Assembly (NCBI RefSeq): GCF_022201045.2
Contig: NC_068558.1
Span: 868,001-932,000, forward strand
DNA length: 64,000 bases
Source of the DNA: Citrus sinensis
Lineage: Eukaryota > Streptophyta > Magnoliopsida > Sapindales > Rutaceae
Direction: 5' to 3'
Each line of letters begins with the position of its first letter. Positions within the stretch are counted from its first letter, which is position 1. Shown one piece after another: positions 61,401 to 64,000 of the stretch. Both the position numbers and the translations under genes were made by a program. The notes under the pieces were generated by a model. That model was given only the letters and a program-made list of their open reading frames with translations, did not search any database and was not told the DNA's origin.

Positions 61401-61837
61401 TTCAATCTATGGGCTATGGCTGATCTAGCAAGGGACGAAATCATCAAAGGCTCAGCGATCGCGGCAACAGATAACAACGAGTTGGTGGCAGACTGGCAGC
61501 AGGAATGGAAACGTTCGTCGGTGGCGGTGGCCGGTCTTTGTGATTTGGTGATTCACAGTTTCATGATTTTGGGGTTTGTTTTTTTATTCCTTTAATTTTT
61601 TTATTATTAATATAAAACGATGAGTTTTGTAAGTTAGTTTTAAATTAGAATTTGATTAAATTAAAAAGTTTTTATTATTTAAATGGGTTTAATTTCAAAG
61701 CCCAAAATACTTTGTTTTTGTTGAGAAAAGTTATTGGACTTAATAATTAAAAGGGGTTTTATGGGCTAAATTTAAAAAAATTTTAAGGCTCAGGGGGGGC
61801 TTAAGCCCCTCCTGGGCCTGAACTGGGTCCGCCCATG
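58434..61837 (-). mobile_element. Apparently complete hAT DNA transposon
   Basis: The element is 3404 bp with terminal inverted repeats (CAGTGGCGGACCCAGG at the left; the right end read inward is CATGGGCGGACCCAG) and a perfect 8-bp target duplication CACGGGTT at 58426-58433 and 61838-61845. Both ends carry an imperfect inverted GAAGGGGCTTAA / GAGGGGCTTAAGC block just inside. It contains one open 781-aa transposase gene on the minus strand. The two TIRs differ slightly. All parts needed for an autonomous hAT element seem present, though activity cannot be judged from sequence. Confidence 0.92.
58562..60907 (-). CDS. hAT transposase, TTF-type zinc finger (ZMYM1-like), 781 aa, uninterrupted
   Basis: The protein would bind the element's ends and cut and paste it. 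The frame is open from ATG 60907 to the stop at 58562-58564. A TTF-type zinc finger spans residues about 75-150 (YCLFCYLF with Cys103/Cys106; His139 and His147). A DUF4371-type RNase-H-like core follows, with LIDESRDIS (Asp278), GQGYDGASNM (Asp344) and HCFAHQLQLAL (Cys372, His375). A PADTRWSSHY block comes next, then the C-terminal hAT dimerisation region ATATVERVFSAMN (Glu721) with KNRLRNRM. The candidate DDE residues are therefore all present. Upstream, a GAAACAG|GTATTG donor (61396) and a GAAACAG|ATATGG acceptor before the ATG suggest a leader exon at about 61397-61540 and one 5' UTR intron. This is not a domesticated gene by context, since it sits between TIRs. Confidence 0.93.
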   Translation of the reverse strand: MEKFFKKKPQLPSPLEGTSHGSYEVNLQNLPADPGLRPCIDSYNCNIRDQVRRIYLQRGPFQPKGHNFKFEKFGNQQRRFVSDWFKEFGSWLEYSIKEESAYCLFCYLFKEDNGDQAGSDTFTGKGFKNWKKKEKLKIHEGGVNSAHNRARQKCERLMNQKQHIATFFERQSEKTQSEYETRLNAVVDCIRFLLNQGLAFRGHDESDGSSNKGNFLELLHFLADHNEDINAVTFKNTPLNLQMTSPKIQKDIVSCVATETTNAIIREMDGALFSILIDESRDISTKEQMAVVLRYVDKNGYVVERFVGIEHVSSTTAASLKESLDNMFSRFGLSLSMLRGQGYDGASNMQGEFNGLKTLILEENESAYYVHCFAHQLQLALISVAKKHEEVNSLFNLVSMLINVVGVSAKRRDILHEKHALAVIEALGKGELSSGQGLNQEITLKRPADTRWSSHYGMLMSIISMFPSVVDVLEVIEVEGNSEQRFQANTLLKLMQSFDFVFCLFLMKNILGYANELSRALQRKDQDILNAVKLVEVYKHNLQKLRDSGWDSLFGQVSTFCSKHDIDVLDMDDLFLIPGRSRRKAREITNLHRYRVELFYAVLDMQLQELNNRFNESNTQLLICLACLCPNDLFAVFDKEKLLRLAEFYPKDFSAIDLIALEMQLDVYIMDLRSSAEFSELKGIGELARTMVKTKKDKVYPLVYQLVTLALILPVATATVERVFSAMNFVKNRLRNRMGDQWLNDNLVVYIEKDVFACIDNEDIIRRFQNMKTRREQLKKF

Positions 61838-62023
61838 CACGGGTTCCATACAAAATATAACAAGATCAGTCTAAAAGTCGCAATTCCTCGACGAATAAAA
61901 ATTCCACATGCACCTCTATAATTATAAACATGAATCTTTTAATTAGAAATCCTTAAGCTTAAGCCTCCTGGCCGACCTTCAACTCTCTTTTGTGACACAA
62001 AAATTTATTATAATAAAAATAAC

Positions 62024-62507
62024 ATGGCTTCCTCAGAAGCAGAAGCACAAGTATTCCTCTTCTCCATTTGTATTGTACTGTCATTTATTCACGGAGGCGG
62101 CAGTACTGCTATCACTTGCCCCATAAAATGCCGGATCAACGGGCCGGAAGTTCAGTTTCCTTTCCGGCTTATCAATCAACCCGAGCGCTGTGGCTACCCG
62201 GGTTATGATCTTTCATGCAACAACATGACCAGAACGGTCATACAACTGCCGAATTCAGGGGAATTCATTGTCCTTAGCATTGACTACTTGAGCCAAACCT
62301 TAATACTCAACGAATCCGAGCCCAACAGCTGTCTCCCCGGCCTGTTCCTTGACAAATCATTTAGTCTAGCCGGGTCTCCTTTTGATGAGCAAGAGTACCC
62401 TTCAGAGTTCACGTTTCTTAACTACTTGTCTGATGATCAGATACTAACCACTATTAGTGGATTATTAAGAATCGTTGATTGTCTAAGCGGAGAAAACTTC
62501 ACTGTTT
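62024..62507 (+). pseudogene. Truncated ATL21/ATL22-like gene (galacturonan-binding ectodomain only)
   Basis: The frame starts MASSEAEAQVFLFSICIVLS, a signal peptide. It then has the Cys-rich GUB_WAK-type domain CPIKCRINGPEVQFPFRL, RCGYPGYDLSCNNMTRTV, LPNSGEFIVLSIDYLSQTL and GLFLDKSFSLAGSPF. This is the N-terminal half of plant RING-H2 proteins ATL20-22, whose ectodomain resembles that of wall-associated kinases. Normal members continue with a second Cys-rich part, a membrane segment and a RING-H2 finger; none of these is present. From about 62508 the sequence is CACTA-like transposon sequence, which supplies the last few codons and the stop at 62531-62533. The remaining half is uninterrupted, so the break may be recent. 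Confidence 0.8.
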
Positions 62508-62720
62508 ACTACTACAAAAATGACCTTTACTGACACTTCGTTTCTGACACTTTGTAAAAAGTGTCAGTAATGGTATACATTTGGATCATTTTTTCCATTT
62601 AACAAATATGAATCATAAATTACTGGTACTAAGGTGTCAATAGCATAAAACTCAGTAATTACCGATACTTTAGTATCAGTGATAAAAACAAATATTATTC
62701 TAATTATGTTTTTACTTGGA
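62508..62720. mobile_element. End of a CACTA-like transposon
   Basis: The start ACTACTACAAAAATGACC resembles the CACTACAAGAAA ends of plant CACTA elements. It is followed by inverted GACACTTTGTAAAAAGTGTCAG repeats in the subterminal region. The far end is not found, so length and completeness are unknown. It cuts the ATL-like gene. Confidence 0.55.
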
Positions 62721-63760
62721 CTCGAACTCAATATCTCCGAAGTTAAAATTTTAATTTCAAACTACAAACCACTTGTGTGGATATTTTCTTTTTTTGGTTA
62801 GACCGTATATAATTAACTACAAACCCTTTGCTATAATTTAACACAAAATTTTTGATCTCCCTCCACTAAAATTTTTTCCCTCTCAAACAAACTAAAATCC
62901 AAATCCCTAAAATTCCAAGTGCCTAAATCCCTAACTCTCCCTAAGCACTAACCAGCAGCAGCCCCTCTCTAAGGCCTTACCAGCACGCACGATGACAACG
63001 GCACACGCAGCCTGCGCGGCGGCAGCCCAGCAGGTCGTACCACACACTGCAGTAGCTCGCTCGCTTTCACTCTTTCTCTGAAGGCACACACAGTAGCGGC
63101 AACCCCTCTCTTTCAAGCTCGTTTAGTCGCTCTCACTTTCTCCGTCTTTGGTCACCATCTCACCCTCCATTCTAAATTATTGCCGTTGCAGCCGCGTTCA
63201 GCCGTAGCTATCGCGCTGGGCGCTTGAGACAGTGAGTTGAGATTCCACTTTTTAATTTTTTCATTAATTTTTTGTCTGAATTAGATTAGTCAAATACTCA
63301 AATTAATTGAGTTGTGAGTATTACTGCAATAATTTAATTTGCCCCGCATCCCCTGAAGAAGGTAAGCAACTCCATTTTTAGGGTTCGTGTAGTAGTTGTC
63401 TTGCCTGAATCGCCTTTGTAATCATAAGGTCGATTTTCTCAAGAAGGGCAACTTCGATCTTTTGGCATTTTCAGTGCTTCTTCTGAATCTCTCTTCACTG
63501 TAGCTTGCTTCTGCATGTGATTTGAGGGCCAAGAATTTATCTTAAGGGCGAATCATATTATGTTTCAATTCTCTGTTTGACCCTTTTAACTTTTGAATTT
63601 CAACATTATGTGTTTAGTGTTCCGTTAGTTGTTTTATCAAATACATAGGCCTCTGGGCTTTAGACACTAGTGTTGAAAATTGCCATCTAGTTTTTATGGT
63701 ATCTTTGAGTAGGGGTTTCGCTTCATTTGCTTGAATATATAAAAGATCAGTTTTTATTGT
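62721..63760. other. Unassigned stretch with leader-like sequence
   Basis: From about 62880 to 63240 the DNA is richer in C and G and looks like a gene leader (CTCTCTTTC, then GTAGCTATCGCGC). A possible splice donor (GAAG|GTAAGC) is near 63360. No coding exon could be tied to it; it might belong to a gene beyond the right edge. Confidence 0.3.
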
Positions 63761-63761
63761 C

Positions 63762-63987
63762 ATGGATAAAAAAAAAAAAACAAGGCTTTGGCCAATGGTA
63801 CCTCAGGAGGTCAAAGCCAAGGCTTCCAAAGACAATGTTCCCACGATCGATGTGACTCAGTTTGGCTACTTTAAGGTTTTGGGTAAGGGCCTTTTGCTTG
63901 AGAACCAACTCGTTGTAGTGAAGCGTTTCCAAAACAGCCAAGAAGAAAATTAAAAAAGCTGGTGGGTCTGTTGTGTTTACTGCTTAG
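63762..63987 (+). pseudogene. RPL27A: Ribosomal protein L27a fragment, frameshifted
   Basis: The frame from 63762 reads [17 protein letters not shown], then [20 protein letters not shown], which is the C-terminal half of eukaryotic large-subunit protein uL15 (L27a). After VVVK the frame shifts: a second frame gives [18 protein letters not shown] and a stop at 63985-63987, exactly the normal C-terminus. A few bases are missing between the two. The N-terminal ~80 residues are absent and an A run replaces the expected upstream codons. It is therefore a broken fragment, probably from a processed copy. Confidence 0.85.
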
Positions 63988-64000
63988 GTTTATTGTTATT

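Overview
This is a plant nuclear window, from a eudicot and probably a woody rosid. A Citrus/Sapindales origin is only a guess from the overall look of the proteins. The evidence is spliced genes with GT-AG introns, nuclear genes for plastid and mitochondrial proteins, AT-rich intergenic DNA (well over 65% A+T) and plant transposon families. There is no operon, CRISPR array or prokaryotic feature.

Host genes were rebuilt exon by exon on their strand, and every model closes in frame. They are a UDP-glucose 4-epimerase (minus, 425-4201, 348 aa); an unnamed plastid-type protein with a zinc ribbon, two hydrophobic segments and a coiled coil (minus, 14052-18571, 566 aa); a UAP56-interacting mRNA export factor, UIEF type (minus, 19392-22637, 209 aa); nucleoside diphosphate kinase 3 (minus, 28078-30397, 239 aa); a PH-like protein (minus, 31655-33089, 262 aa); plastid NdhS/CRR31 (plus, 37323-38039, 238 aa); a 74-aa conserved small protein (minus, 38318-39393); two distantly related small proteins (plus 41923-42354; minus 44806-45138); and a UBR7-like UBR-box/PHD protein (minus, 48965-51853, 421 aa). 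As far as I recall, this order matches Arabidopsis chromosome 4 from At4g23860 to At4g23920, with an echo near At4g10960-At4g11010 (UGE5, UIEF1, NDPK3). The window is therefore a conserved block into which the plastid-protein gene and many mobile elements have been added.

Broken host genes: a decayed partial copy of the 3' half of the plastid-protein gene (about 6715-10700), a frameshifted F-box/DUF295 gene (11732-12794), an ATL21/22-like receptor-type gene cut off by a CACTA-like element (62024-62507), and a frameshifted fragment of ribosomal protein L27a (63762-63987).

Mobile DNA is the liveliest part. 58434-61837 looks like a complete hAT transposon: an uninterrupted 781-aa transposase, terminal inverted repeats and a perfect 8-bp target duplication. 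There are also two Tourist-like MITEs (9781-10304; 27250-27837) with 3-bp duplications; hAT MITEs with the TIR TAGGGGTGGGCA (36288-36988; 43046-43734; part at 55681), plus a possible transposase relic of that group near 24509; a MITE with a 9-bp duplication (52424-52612); a long-TIR element carrying internal tandem repeats (34662-35303); a SINE with a 15-bp duplication (45463-45681) and a probable second SINE (6312-6406); two LTR fossils; and a scrap of plastid 23S rRNA gene (47308-47401). I found no wholly new biological system. The most useful leads are the intact hAT element, the GC-AG intron in the plastid-protein gene, and the mobile-element insertions with readable target duplications.
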